A DNA stretch of 64,000 nt, taken from JASHUC01 sp035523875. Its GTDB lineage: Bacteria; Pseudomonadota; Gammaproteobacteria; Steroidobacterales; Steroidobacteraceae. Below the pieces are notes generated by a model that saw nothing but the letters and a program-made list of their open reading frames with translations, searched no databases and was not told the origin of the DNA. The stretch covers positions 62,001-126,000 of the forward strand of contig DATKPY010000016.1 in NCBI GenBank assembly GCA_035523875.1, written 5' to 3'. Shown here one piece after another: positions 53,898-63,216 of the stretch (position 1 is its first letter; every line of letters begins with the position of its first letter). A program made the position numbers and the translations under genes.

Positions 53898-55886
53898 GTG
53901 ACGAGAATCATCGGTGACCGGCCGTGGCCGCAGGCGATGCGCCGCGGCTCTCATCGCGGCGCAGGGTCGATTCTCGTGCTCGCCGGCGCAGCAGCACTGG
54001 CGCTGCTGCATGCGCAGTGCGGCTTCGCGGTGCCGCTCGCGGTGTACGGGAACCTGCCGAGCCTCGAGGACGTGGCACTCTCCCCGAGCGGCACGCGCAT
54101 CGCATTCGTCCACACGGACGGCGATGCGAGAATGATCGGCGTCGTCTCCTTCAGCGAGCGCAAGGTGATCGGCACCGTGCGTGTCGGGCGCGACAAGCTG
54201 CGGGGCATCGGCTGGGCGGACGACGATAATCTGCTGCTCAGTCTTACCACCACCGCACTCCCGGTCGGCTTCATCGGCTTCAGGGCGGAGTGGTCCACGC
54301 TCGAGGACTACAACGTCAAGAGCAGGAGGTTGATCGTTCTGCCGCAGCCGCTGCACGACCCGAACTACCTGATGATGAACATCGTGGCCGGGAGTGCCAT
54401 GGTGAGAGACATCGACGGGCACACGGTGCTGTTCATCCCGGGCGTACACCTCGCGCAAGCGAGCGAGCCCGTTCTCATTCGCTACGATCTCGAGACCGGC
54501 GGGGAGCGGATATTCCGCGAAGGCTCGCCCACGACGCAGTCCTGGCTCGTCGATTCCGCCGGTCACATCGTCGCTTCGGAAGACTACGACGAGCGCGCGC
54601 AGCGCTGGTCCATCTGGGTGGGTCGCGGCGGGGAAGACCTGCGGGAGGCCGCATCGGGCAAGGCGGGCATCGAGTTCCCGAGCCTGCTCGGATTCGGACC
54701 GTCGCCCAACACGCTGCTCGTCCAATCGATCGAGGATGGCAATTCGGCGTGGCGCCTGATGTCGATGACGGACGGCTCGCTCGGGCCGCCGATGGCCGAG
54801 CATCGCGTACTCAACGCGCCCATTGAGGACCGCACGACCCACCGGATGATCGGTGGGGTGCACGTGGCGGATCGACCGCAGTACGTCTTCTTCGACCCCG
54901 ACATGGAGGCCCGCTGGGAGTCGATCATCGACTCGTTTGCCGGCGAGTCGGTGGAATACGTCTCCTCGTCAGCCGACCTCTCGCGGATCGTCATCCTCGT
55001 CGAGGGCCCGCGGTACGGCTACCGATACGTGCTCGTCGATATGAACAACCACTCCGCGGCATCCTTGGGCGAGGTCTATCAGGGCGTGACCGCGCCGCTC
55101 GAGGTTCGGCGGATGACCTATGCGGCCGCCGACGGCATGCGTATCCCCGCGTACCTGACTCTGCCCGCGGGGCGGCCGGCGAAGGCTCTACCGCTCGTGG
55201 TACTGCCGCACGGAGGTCCGGCTGCGCGCGACACTGCGCAATTCGACTGGTGGTCTCAGGCGCTCGCCGATCAAGGCTACGCGGTGCTGCGCCCGAACTA
55301 TCGTGGCTCGAGCCTCACCTGGCAGTTCCTCTCCGCCGGTTTCGGCCAGTGGGGGCGCAAGATGCAGACCGACCTCTCCGACGGCGTGCAGTATCTTGCC
55401 GCCGAGGGGCTGATCGATCCGAAGCGCGTCTGCATCGTCGGGGCAAGCTATGGCGGCTATGCGGCCCTCGCCGGCGTGACGCTCCAGCACGGCGTCTACC
55501 GCTGCGCCGTCTCGGTCGCGGGTATCTCGGATCTGGCGGAGATGCTCAAGCACTACGATCCGGGGCTCGGGAGTTCGCGCACGATCCGTTACTGGGACCG
55601 GTTCTGGGCCGTATCGGGTCCGGCCGATCCCGCCCTCGATGCGATCTCGCCGATCAAGCACGTCGCCGCCGTCGATGTGCCGGTGCTCCTCATCCACGGC
55701 CGCGACGATACGGTTGTGCCCTACGGACAGAGCGAGGAGATGCTCGATGCGCTGCGGGCAGAGAACAAGAACGTGCAGCTCGTGACGCTGAGCCACGAAG
55801 ACCACTGGCTCACGCACGGTGACACTCGCCTGCAGATGCTCGAGTCGACGGTCGACTTCCTGCGCAAGTACAATCCGCCGAACTGA
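53898..55886 (+). CDS. S9-family prolyl-oligopeptidase-type serine peptidase (tandem copy 1)
   Basis: 662 residues from a GTG with GGGAGGGAG 7 bp upstream. A signal-like hydrophobic stretch (GSILVLAGAAALALLHAQCGFA) suggests export. A beta-propeller region (about 45-400) precedes the alpha/beta-hydrolase domain, which carries the triad: Ser517 in GASYGGYAAL, Asp in HGRDDTVVPYGQ and His in SHEDHWLT. The oxyanion region is LPHGGPAARD. It likely digests oligopeptides in the periplasm. Identical length and similar leader to copy 2. Confidence 0.9.
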   Translation: MTRIIGDRPWPQAMRRGSHRGAGSILVLAGAAALALLHAQCGFAVPLAVYGNLPSLEDVALSPSGTRIAFVHTDGDARMIGVVSFSERKVIGTVRVGRDKLRGIGWADDDNLLLSLTTTALPVGFIGFRAEWSTLEDYNVKSRRLIVLPQPLHDPNYLMMNIVAGSAMVRDIDGHTVLFIPGVHLAQASEPVLIRYDLETGGERIFREGSPTTQSWLVDSAGHIVASEDYDERAQRWSIWVGRGGEDLREAASGKAGIEFPSLLGFGPSPNTLLVQSIEDGNSAWRLMSMTDGSLGPPMAEHRVLNAPIEDRTTHRMIGGVHVADRPQYVFFDPDMEARWESIIDSFAGESVEYVSSSADLSRIVILVEGPRYGYRYVLVDMNNHSAASLGEVYQGVTAPLEVRRMTYAAADGMRIPAYLTLPAGRPAKALPLVVLPHGGPAARDTAQFDWWSQALADQGYAVLRPNYRGSSLTWQFLSAGFGQWGRKMQTDLSDGVQYLAAEGLIDPKRVCIVGASYGGYAALAGVTLQHGVYRCAVSVAGISDLAEMLKHYDPGLGSSRTIRYWDRFWAVSGPADPALDAISPIKHVAAVDVPVLLIHGRDDTVVPYGQSEEMLDALRAENKNVQLVTLSHEDHWLTHGDTRLQMLESTVDFLRKYNPPN

Positions 55887-55888
55887 GC

Positions 55889-55937
55889 CGAGCGCGAAGC
55901 CTACGATGACGCCGTCCACGTGGCCGCGCAGCCGCTC
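55889..55937 (-). pseudogene. Remnant of the 3' part of trpA
   Basis: Bases 55889-55937 match 58134-58182, inside trpA, at 48 of 49 positions (40 consecutive identities at 55898-55937). On the minus strand both read ERLRGHVDGVIVG. The copy is a short fragment with no start or complete domain. It records a tandem duplication that included the S9 peptidase gene and the neighbouring end of trpA. Confidence 0.92.
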
Positions 55938-55973
55938 CGTGCGCGATGGCGAGCGTCGCATGCGCGAGAGAGT

Positions 55974-55979
55974 TAAGAT
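55974..55979 (+). promoter_or_regulatory. Candidate -10 of the second S9 peptidase gene
   Basis: TAAGAT (5 of 6 to TATAAT) at the position equivalent to 53824-53829 of copy 1. Sited right after the trpA remnant. Confidence 0.4.
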
Positions 55980-56047
55980 GGTCGCACCGGCCGCGAAGAG
56001 CCGGATCGACCGCCGCCGTGCCCGCGGTCGCGGGGAGAGAGACCGCA

Positions 56048-58036
56048 GTGCTGAAGAACACCGACCCGCCGGCACTCGAGCTGCACCCGCGTCAATTGCG
56101 GCGGCGCGCGCCGGCGACCCGCATGATCGCCTGCGCAGCGGCCGTTGCGGGGCTTCATGCCGCGGTGGGCTATGCGGCGCCGCTCGAAGTGTATGGGCGC
56201 CTACCGAGCCTCGAGGACGTGGCCCTCTCGCCGAGCGGCTCGCGGATCGCCATGGTGCACACCTCCGGCGACTCGAGAACGATCGTCATCGGCTCGCTGA
56301 CCGAGCGCAAGGCGATCGCTGGTGTGCGGGTGGGCAACGAGAAGCTACGCAGTATCGAGTGGGCTGACGACGACCATTTGCTGATCACCACTTCCGTGAC
56401 CACCTTGCCCTTTGGCTTCCTCGGCTCGGACCATGAGTGGTACCTGCTGCAGGACTACGACGTGAAGCGCAGCAGGATCCGTCCGCTGCCCGAGCGACTG
56501 CACGATGAGAGCGTGCGCATCATGAACGTCATCTCGGGTAACGTGATGGTGAGACGCATCGACGGCCACACGGTGCTTTTCATTCCGGGGATGTATGTCT
56601 CCGGAGCGAGCTTGCCCGCTCTCTTTCGCTACGACCTCGACACCGGTGGGGAACGATTGGTTCGCGAGGGCTACCTCGCTACGCGGGGCTGGCTCGTCGA
56701 CGGCTCAGGCGAGATCGCGGCCGAGGAAGATTACGCCGAGCGCGGACAGCGCTGGTCGATCAAGATTCGCCGCGGCGGGATCCTCCAGCCAGCCGCATCG
56801 GGGGAAGCCGGGATCGAGGTTCCGGATCTAATGGGATTCGGGCCGACCTCCGACACCCTGCTCGTCCAATCGCTCGAGAACGGTGATCCCGTCTGGCGGC
56901 TGCTCTCGATGACGGACGGGACATTCGGACCCCCGATGGCCGAGCGCCGCACGCTCGAAACGCCCATCGAGGATCCCACGACTCACCGCCTCGTGGGCGG
57001 CGTGCACGTGGAGGACGCACACCTCTACGTCTTCTTCGACCCGAACACCGAGGCACGCTGGGAGTCGATCGTGGAGGCGTTCCCCGGCGAGCGGGTGCGG
57101 TACGTCTCCTCCGCCGACGGCTTCGCCAAAGTCGTCGTGCTCGTCGAGGGCACGCAGCATGGCTACCGGTACGTACTGGTCGATCTCGATAATCACTCCG
57201 CGTTTTCCATCGGCGACGTGTACCAGGGAGTCACTGCGCCGCTCGAGGTGCGACGGATCACGTATGCCGCGTCGGACGGCATGGAGATTCCGGCCTATCT
57301 GACGTTGCCGCCCGGGCGGCCGGAGAGGAACCTGCCGCTCGTCGTGCTGCCGCACGGCGGACCGGCGGAGCGCGACACGGCCGAATTCGATTGGTGGTCG
57401 CAGGCGCTCGCCGACCAAGGCTACGCCATTCTGCGGCCTAATTACCGCGGCTCGAGCCTTAGCTGGAGGTTTCTCGCCGCCGGCTTCGGCGAGTGGGGCC
57501 GCAAGATGCAGACGGACCTCTCCGACGGAGTGCATTACCTTGCGGGCGAGGGGCTCATCGATCCGAAGCGGGTCTGCATCGTCGGAGCGAGTTATGGCGG
57601 CTACGCGGCACTTGCCGGCGTGACGCTCCAGTCGGGAGTCTACCGCTGCGCCGTCTCGGTCGCCGGTCCAGCCGATCTCGCGCATATGCTCAAATGGGAC
57701 AACCAGCAGCGCGGGCTCGGGGATGCGCGCGCCATCCGCTACTGGGACCGCTTCTGGGGCGTATCGGGTGCGAGTGATCCGCGGCTCGATGCGATATCGC
57801 CGATCAGGCACGTTGCGAGTGTCGATGTGCCGGTGCTGCTGATCCACGGACGCGATGACACGGTCGTGCCTTACTCGCAGAGCGAGGAGATGTTCCAAGC
57901 TTTGCAGGATGCAAAGAAGAACGTGCGGCTCGTGACGCTCAAGCACGAAGACCACTGGCTCACGCACAGCGATACACGCCTGCAGATGCTCGAGTCGACG
58001 GTCGAGTTCCTGCGCGCGAACGATCCACCGGATTGA
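56048..58036 (+). CDS. S9-family prolyl-oligopeptidase-type serine peptidase (tandem copy 2)
   Basis: 662 residues from a GTG with GGGGAGAGA just upstream. Same architecture as copy 1, including signal-like region (RMIACAAAVAGLHAAVGYAAP), beta-propeller and triad: Ser515 in GASYGGYAALAG, Asp in HGRDDTVVPYSQ and His in KHEDHWLT. It ends 32 bp before the trpA stop (convergent). Protein identity to copy 1 is high in the catalytic domain and lower in the propeller, so specificity may have diverged. Confidence 0.9.
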   Translation: MLKNTDPPALELHPRQLRRRAPATRMIACAAAVAGLHAAVGYAAPLEVYGRLPSLEDVALSPSGSRIAMVHTSGDSRTIVIGSLTERKAIAGVRVGNEKLRSIEWADDDHLLITTSVTTLPFGFLGSDHEWYLLQDYDVKRSRIRPLPERLHDESVRIMNVISGNVMVRRIDGHTVLFIPGMYVSGASLPALFRYDLDTGGERLVREGYLATRGWLVDGSGEIAAEEDYAERGQRWSIKIRRGGILQPAASGEAGIEVPDLMGFGPTSDTLLVQSLENGDPVWRLLSMTDGTFGPPMAERRTLETPIEDPTTHRLVGGVHVEDAHLYVFFDPNTEARWESIVEAFPGERVRYVSSADGFAKVVVLVEGTQHGYRYVLVDLDNHSAFSIGDVYQGVTAPLEVRRITYAASDGMEIPAYLTLPPGRPERNLPLVVLPHGGPAERDTAEFDWWSQALADQGYAILRPNYRGSSLSWRFLAAGFGEWGRKMQTDLSDGVHYLAGEGLIDPKRVCIVGASYGGYAALAGVTLQSGVYRCAVSVAGPADLAHMLKWDNQQRGLGDARAIRYWDRFWGVSGASDPRLDAISPIRHVASVDVPVLLIHGRDDTVVPYSQSEEMFQALQDAKKNVRLVTLKHEDHWLTHSDTRLQMLESTVEFLRANDPPD

Positions 58037-58068
58037 AGCGCAACGGACCGGACCCGTGCGCGATCGGT

Positions 58069-58857
58069 CTAGCGCGCCCCGCGCAGCGCCGCGAGCCAAG
58101 CAACCGGATCGTGGCCGCGCTCCAGCACCTCGACGAGCGCGGAGCCTACGATGACGCCGTCCACGTGGCCGCGCAGCCGCTCGACCTGCGCGCGCTCGCG
58201 GATGCCGAACCCGGCGCACACGGGCAAGGCGCTCGCACGACGCACCCGGTCGAGATACTCGAGCGTCTCCGCAGGCACCGCGAAGCTGCGACCGGTCGTG
58301 CCCGTCATCGTCACGGCATACACGAATCCCTCGCTCGCGCGGCACACTTCGAGCAGCCGCTCCGGTCGCGTGACGGGCGTCACCATCTGCACTAGCGCGA
58401 GGCCCTCGACCGCGAGCGCCGCCCGCAGCGCGGCGCTCTCATCAAACGGCAGGTCCGGCACGATGAATCCGCTCACGCGCGCGCGCGCGGCCGCATGAGC
58501 GAGCCGCTCGAGCCCGTGGGCGAGGAGCGGATTCAAGTAGCTCATGAGCAGCACCGGAACGCCGAGCGGCGGGAGCGCCGCGAGCTCGCTCAAGATCCAC
58601 TGCAGGGTCACGCCCTGGGCGAGCGCCGCCTGGCTCGAGCGCTGGATGGTGACCCCATCGGCCATCGGATCGGTGAAAGGCACGCCGACCTCGATCAGAT
58701 CGGCAGCGCGCGCGAGCGCACGCATCTGCGCGCCGAAGGCTTCTTTCCTCGGGAACCCGGCAGTGAGATAGGCGACGAGCGCGGGCTCGCCCGTGCGGCT
58801 TGCGCTCAGCACGGCCGCGGTGATGCGCTCGCGCGGCTGCAACGGCTCAGGCGTCAT
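58069..58857 (-). CDS. trpA: Tryptophan synthase alpha chain
   Basis: 262 residues. It cleaves indole-3-glycerol phosphate. The catalytic Glu is in LIEVGVPFTDPMADG and the Asp in VPDLPFDES; GTTGRSF and VCAGFGIRERAQVERLRGHVDGVIVGSALV bind the phosphate. ATG at 58857, overlapping the trpB stop by 4 bp (ATGA). Last gene of the complete trp operon. Confidence 0.96.
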   Translation of the reverse strand: MTPEPLQPRERITAAVLSASRTGEPALVAYLTAGFPRKEAFGAQMRALARAADLIEVGVPFTDPMADGVTIQRSSQAALAQGVTLQWILSELAALPPLGVPVLLMSYLNPLLAHGLERLAHAAARARVSGFIVPDLPFDESAALRAALAVEGLALVQMVTPVTRPERLLEVCRASEGFVYAVTMTGTTGRSFAVPAETLEYLDRVRRASALPVCAGFGIRERAQVERLRGHVDGVIVGSALVEVLERGHDPVAWLAALRGAR

Positions 58858-60116
58858 GGCGGCTCGCCTTGGGAGGCCGGGCGGGCGACGAGCGTCTCGA
58901 GCAGCGTCGCCATGTCCTTGTCGCCGCGGCCCGAGAGCCCGACCAGCAACCGTCCGCCGCGATGCGCGGCTGCCCAGCGGCGCGCGCCGGCGAGCGCATG
59001 CGCGCTCTCGAGCGCGGGCAGAATTCCCTCGTCGCGGCAGCATTCCTCCACCGCCGCAAGCGCCTCCGCGTCGCTCGCGACCTCGTAGCGCGCGCGGCCG
59101 ATCGCGAGCAGCAGCGCGTGCTCGGGCCCGACGCCGGAGTAGTCGAGACCCGCCGAGATCGAGTGCGTCTCCCGCACCTGACCGTGCTCATCCTGCAGCA
59201 GGAGCGAATAGCATCCATGCAGCACACCGGGCCGTCCGAAGACGAGCGTCGCGGCGTTCTCGCCCAGACCCCGGCCCCGGCCGCCGGCCTCGATGCCGAG
59301 GAGCTGCACCGCCTCATCAGCGACGAACGGGTGGAATAGTCCGATCGCGTTCGATCCGCCGCCGACGCACGCCATCACCGCATCGGGCAGCGCTCCGGCC
59401 TGCCTCAGCATCTGCGCGCGTGCCTCGCGCCCGATCACCGACTGCAGCTCGCGCACGAGGTAGGGGTACGGATGCGGCCCGACGGCGGAGCCGAGGAGGT
59501 AGTAGGTATTGAGCGGATCGGCGACCCAGTCGCGCAACGCCTCGTCGATTGCGGCGCGCAGCGTGCGGTCGCCGCTCGTGACGCCAATGACGGTCGCGCC
59601 GAGCAGCCGCATGCGCCCCACGTTCGGCGCCTGACGCTCCATGTCGACCTCGCCCATGTAAACGGTGCACGGAAGCCCCAAGCGGGCGCACGCGGCGGCG
59701 CTCGCAACGCCGTGCTGTCCGGCCCCCGTCTCCGCGACGATGCGTCGCGCGCCGAGCGCTTTGGCGAGCAGCGCCTGGCCGAGCGCGTTGTTGATCTTGT
59801 GCGCGCCCGTGTGCGCGAGATCCTCGCGCTTGAGCCAGATCTCCGCGCCCCAGCGCGCCGAGAGCCGTGCCGCGTGCGTGAGCGCCGTCGGCCTTCCCGC
59901 CCAGGTCGTGAGCTCATGCGCGAGCGTGCTCCGGAACTGCTCGCGGTTGAGCTCGCCCCGCACGCCTTCCTCCAGCCGCTCCAGTGCCGGAATCAGCGTT
60001 TCCGGCACGTAGCGGCCGCCGAACGGACCGAAGCGCCCGCGGGCATCGGGCAGCCGGCCGGCGATCGCCTCGGCGAGCAGCCGCTCGCGCTCGGGTTGCT
60101 CGAGCACAATCGTCAT
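58854..60116 (-). CDS. trpB: Tryptophan synthase beta chain
   Basis: 420 residues. It joins indole and serine using PLP. The PLP Lys is in LAHTGAHKINNALGQ and the phosphate loop is CVGGGSNAIG. AETGAGQHGVA and GRGDKDM are family hallmarks. ATG at 60116; 4-bp overlap with trpF (start/stop) and with trpA. The open frame extends far upstream, but this start has the family's N-terminus (RFGPFGGRYVPETL). Confidence 0.97.
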   Translation of the reverse strand: MTIVLEQPERERLLAEAIAGRLPDARGRFGPFGGRYVPETLIPALERLEEGVRGELNREQFRSTLAHELTTWAGRPTALTHAARLSARWGAEIWLKREDLAHTGAHKINNALGQALLAKALGARRIVAETGAGQHGVASAAACARLGLPCTVYMGEVDMERQAPNVGRMRLLGATVIGVTSGDRTLRAAIDEALRDWVADPLNTYYLLGSAVGPHPYPYLVRELQSVIGREARAQMLRQAGALPDAVMACVGGGSNAIGLFHPFVADEAVQLLGIEAGGRGRGLGENAATLVFGRPGVLHGCYSLLLQDEHGQVRETHSISAGLDYSGVGPEHALLLAIGRARYEVASDAEALAAVEECCRDEGILPALESAHALAGARRWAAAHRGGRLLVGLSGRGDKDMATLLETLVARPASQGEPP

Positions 60117-60724
60117 CGATGCTCCTCCTCGTGGGTCGCGACCGGCTCTCCGCGCGCGGCGGCGATGAATCTCGCGATCTTCTCCGGGCTCTTCGCGCCC
60201 GGGCGCTCCTCGACACCGCTCGACACATCGACACCGAAAGGTGCGACCGTCTCGATCGCGGATCCCACCGTGGCCGCGCTCAAGCCGCCAGCGAGCACGA
60301 GCTCGGTGCGGCGCGCGAGCGCGCGCGCGGCCGACCAGTCGCACGGCACGCCGGCGCCGCTCGCGGGCCCTTCGTACAGCAGCCGCACCGGCAGGCGCCG
60401 CGGCAACGCGCCGCCGGCGCGCAATACGGGCAGGAGCGCGAGCGTGCTCGGATGCGCGAGATCCGCGAGGTCCGCGAGGTCGCTTTGCCACAGATCGGGC
60501 GCGAACTCCGCCACGATCTCATCGAGCTCGCGCTGCGCGGGGTGGCGCGTCACGGCGACGCAGGCCACGCGGCCGCGCGCCGGCCGCGCGAGGCGTGCCG
60601 CCGCGGCGGGCGTAAGCCGGCGCGGCGAGGGCGAGAAGACGAACCCGATCGCATCGGCGCGCGCGGCGACGGCTGCGTCCACGGCCGCGGGCGTCGTCAT
60701 GCCGCAGATCTTCACCCAGATCAT
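60113..60724 (-). CDS. trpF: Phosphoribosylanthranilate isomerase
   Basis: 203 residues. The catalytic Cys is in VKICGMTTP, the Asp in GVDVSSGVEERPGAKS. FVFSPSPRRLTPAAA and LAGGLSAATVG are typical of TrpF. Stand-alone gene between trpC and trpB. Slight low-complexity Asp-Leu-Ala repeat (DLADLADLAH) in the middle. 4-bp overlaps at both ends. Confidence 0.95.
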   Translation of the reverse strand: MIWVKICGMTTPAAVDAAVAARADAIGFVFSPSPRRLTPAAAARLARPARGRVACVAVTRHPAQRELDEIVAEFAPDLWQSDLADLADLAHPSTLALLPVLRAGGALPRRLPVRLLYEGPASGAGVPCDWSAARALARRTELVLAGGLSAATVGSAIETVAPFGVDVSSGVEERPGAKSPEKIARFIAAARGEPVATHEEEHR

Positions 60725-61563
60725 GCGGGCGCCGCGCCGCGCGCGCGCCGTCCGGCCGCGAGCATCTCGCGCGTGAGCGTCGCCGGGTCGGCCGCGCTCA
60801 TGAGCGCGCCGCCCACGAGCGCCACCTCATAGCCGGCCGCCGCGACGCGCGCCGCATCGAGCGCGCTCGCGACACCGCTCTCGGCGACGCGCGGCACGCT
60901 CGCAGGTAGCCGCGCGGCGAGCGCCTCGAGCCGCCCGGGCACGACCTGAAGCGTATCGAGGTCGCGGCAGTTGAGCCCGACGAGCAGCCGCCCGTGCGCC
61001 CGCGCGCCGCGCTCGATCAGGTCGCTCGCACGCTCGATGTCCGTCTCGTCGAACGCCTCGATGAGCGCGAACAGCTCGAGCTCGCGCGCGCTCGCGACGA
61101 GCGCATCGAGCTGCGCTCCGGAGAGCATGCGCACGATCAGCAGCACGCCGGCGGCGCCGGCGACGCGCGCCTCGAGCAGCTGATAGGGGTCGATGAGAAA
61201 GTCCTTGCGGATCGTCGGCACGCGCATCGGCTCGAGCGCCGCGCTCGCGCTCGCGAGGTGCTCGAGGGCGCCGTCGAAGCGCAGCGGCTCGGTGAGCACC
61301 GACACCGCGGCGGCGCCGCCGCGCGCGTACTCGTCCACCCGCCGAGTGAGATCCTCCATCCGCCCGCCGAGCGGCCCCGCGGCCGGTGACCGCAGCTTCA
61401 CCTCCGCGATCAGATCGAAGCCCGATGCGGCGAGTGCGAGGGGCGGCGGCGGCGGTGTCGCAAGCGCACGCGCCTGGAGCGCCCCTTCGCTCACCTGCGC
61501 GCGCGCCGCGGCGAGTCGCGCGGCGCTGGTCGCAGCCATCTCCGCGAGAAAACCTGCGCTCAC
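60721..61563 (-). CDS. trpC: Indole-3-glycerol phosphate synthase
   Basis: 280 residues from a GTG. The catalytic Lys/Glu are in LIAEVKLRSPAAG, FLIDPYQLLEAR, and Glu in VAESGV; GLNCRDLDTLQV matches the family. It closes the indole ring. Not fused to trpF. GTGA overlap with trpD. Confidence 0.96.
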   Translation of the reverse strand: MSAGFLAEMAATSAARLAAARAQVSEGALQARALATPPPPPLALAASGFDLIAEVKLRSPAAGPLGGRMEDLTRRVDEYARGGAAAVSVLTEPLRFDGALEHLASASAALEPMRVPTIRKDFLIDPYQLLEARVAGAAGVLLIVRMLSGAQLDALVASARELELFALIEAFDETDIERASDLIERGARAHGRLLVGLNCRDLDTLQVVPGRLEALAARLPASVPRVAESGVASALDAARVAAAGYEVALVGGALMSAADPATLTREMLAAGRRARGAAPA

Positions 61564-62606
61564 GGGCCGCCGCTGCCGGCGCCGCGCGCGGCTGCGAAGG
61601 CCGCGAGCGACTTGAGCACGCGCCCCGCGGCGCCGCTGTCGATCGCCTCGCCGGCCCGTGCGATCGCCTCGCGCGGCGAGCTCGCCTCACCTGCCACCTC
61701 GAGGGCAAGCGCCGCGCCGAGGGTGAGACAATCCCGATGCGGACCGCGATCCGCCCCGGTGAGCACGGCGGTGAGCGCGCGCGCATTGTGGTGCGCATCG
61801 CCCCCCTTAAGGCGCGCGCTCGCGCAGCTCGCGAGCCCGTAATCGGCGGGCGCGCGCACCTCGACGCTCACGCGCCCGTTGCGCACGTCGAACAGCGTGA
61901 ACGGCCCAACGGGCGTGGGCTCATCCCAGCCCTCGGCGCCGTGGACGACGAACGCCCGCTCGAGCGGCATGCCCGCGAGCGTCGCGGCGATGAGGCGCGC
62001 CTCCTCGAGCCCCGGCGCGCCGATCACGTGCAGCGCCGGCTCGGCGGGATTCGTGAGCGGACCGAGCAGATTGAATACCGTGCGCACCCCGAGCGCGCTG
62101 CGCACGGAGGCGAGGGCTTTCATCGCGGGGTGATAGTAGGGGGCGAAGAGGAACGTGAAGCGCACCGCCGCGAGACACTCTGCGGCGGCCTGCTCATCGA
62201 GCGGCATCGGCACGCCGAGTGCCTCGAGCACATCGGCGCTGCCGGCGCGGCTCGAGATCGAGCGGTTGCCGTGCTTGACGACGGCGAGCCCGCAGGCAGC
62301 GGTGAGCAGCGCGGTGCCGGTGGAGATGTTGAGGCTGCCCGAGCCGTCGCCCCCGGTGCCGACGATGTCGATCGCGCGCGTTGCGGGCGGGATGCGCGGG
62401 CGGCGCGCGAGGCGGCGCATCTCCGTCGCGAAACCGCGCACCTCCTCGGCCACGACGCCCTTGACGCGCAGCGCGACCAGCACGGCACCGGCGAGCGCCG
62501 GGGCCAGCTCCGGCTGCGTGAGCTCCGCGAGGAGCGCCCGCGCCTCGGCCTCGGTGAGATCGCGGCGCTCGAGCAGCCGCTCGAGCGTCCTACGCAGAGG
62601 TGACAT
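61560..62606 (-). CDS. trpD: Anthranilate phosphoribosyltransferase
   Basis: 348 residues from the ATG at 62606. The PRPP-binding glycine motif is DIVGTGGDGSGSLNIST, followed by KHGNRSISSRAGSADVLEALG, FLFAPYYHPAMK and FNLLGPLTNPA. It is encoded separately from trpG and starts within the trpG 3' end (17-bp overlap). Its frame runs upstream without a stop, but the ATG fits the family. Confidence 0.96.
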   Translation of the reverse strand: MSPLRRTLERLLERRDLTEAEARALLAELTQPELAPALAGAVLVALRVKGVVAEEVRGFATEMRRLARRPRIPPATRAIDIVGTGGDGSGSLNISTGTALLTAACGLAVVKHGNRSISSRAGSADVLEALGVPMPLDEQAAAECLAAVRFTFLFAPYYHPAMKALASVRSALGVRTVFNLLGPLTNPAEPALHVIGAPGLEEARLIAATLAGMPLERAFVVHGAEGWDEPTPVGPFTLFDVRNGRVSVEVRAPADYGLASCASARLKGGDAHHNARALTAVLTGADRGPHRDCLTLGAALALEVAGEASSPREAIARAGEAIDSGAAGRVLKSLAAFAAARGAGSGGP

Positions 62607-63216
62607 CCGCGACTCCGGAATTACGCTCCCGCGGACGCTCGCCGCCCACGATATTGAGAAAATTCTCGAGCAGCCGCGGCCCTGCGGGCGTGAGGATGCT
62701 CTCCGGATGGAACTGCACGCCTTCCACGGTGAGCGCGCGGTGGCGCGCGCCCATGATCTCGCCTTCGGGCGTGACCGCACTCACCTCGAGCTCCGCGGGC
62801 ATGTGCTCAGGCGCGGCGATGAGCGAGTGGTAGCGTCCGACCTCGCACGCTTGCGGGAGCCCCGCGAACAGCGTTCGGCCGTCGTGCGTGATCGTGGAGG
62901 TCTTGCCGTGCATCAGCCGCCCTGCGCGCACCACCTTGCCGCCGAACACCTCGACGATCGATTGATGGCCGAGGCACACGCCGAGCACCGGGACGCGTCC
63001 GGAGAACGCGCGGATCATCTCCATCGACACTCCGGCATCGTAGGGCGTGCCGGGTCCGGGGGAGATGCATAGATGGGTCGGCGCTTGCGCGAGCGCCTCG
63101 CTCGCGGTGATCTCGTCGTTGCGGAACACGCGCACGTCGGCACCGAGCACCAGGAACGCCTGCACCAGGTTGTAGGTGAAAGAGTCGTAGTTGTCGATCA
63201 GCAGCAAGCGCGTCAC
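62590..63216 (-). CDS. trpG: Anthranilate synthase glutamine amidotransferase subunit
   Basis: 208 residues from a GTG. Class-I amidotransferase triad: Cys in VLGVCLGHQSI, His and Glu in GVQFHPESILTP. It supplies ammonia to TrpE; in many bacteria the same protein serves PabB. GTGA overlap with trpE. Confidence 0.96.
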   Translation of the reverse strand: MTRLLLIDNYDSFTYNLVQAFLVLGADVRVFRNDEITASEALAQAPTHLCISPGPGTPYDAGVSMEMIRAFSGRVPVLGVCLGHQSIVEVFGGKVVRAGRLMHGKTSTITHDGRTLFAGLPQACEVGRYHSLIAAPEHMPAELEVSAVTPEGEIMGARHRALTVEGVQFHPESILTPAGPRLLENFLNIVGGERPRERNSGVADVTSA

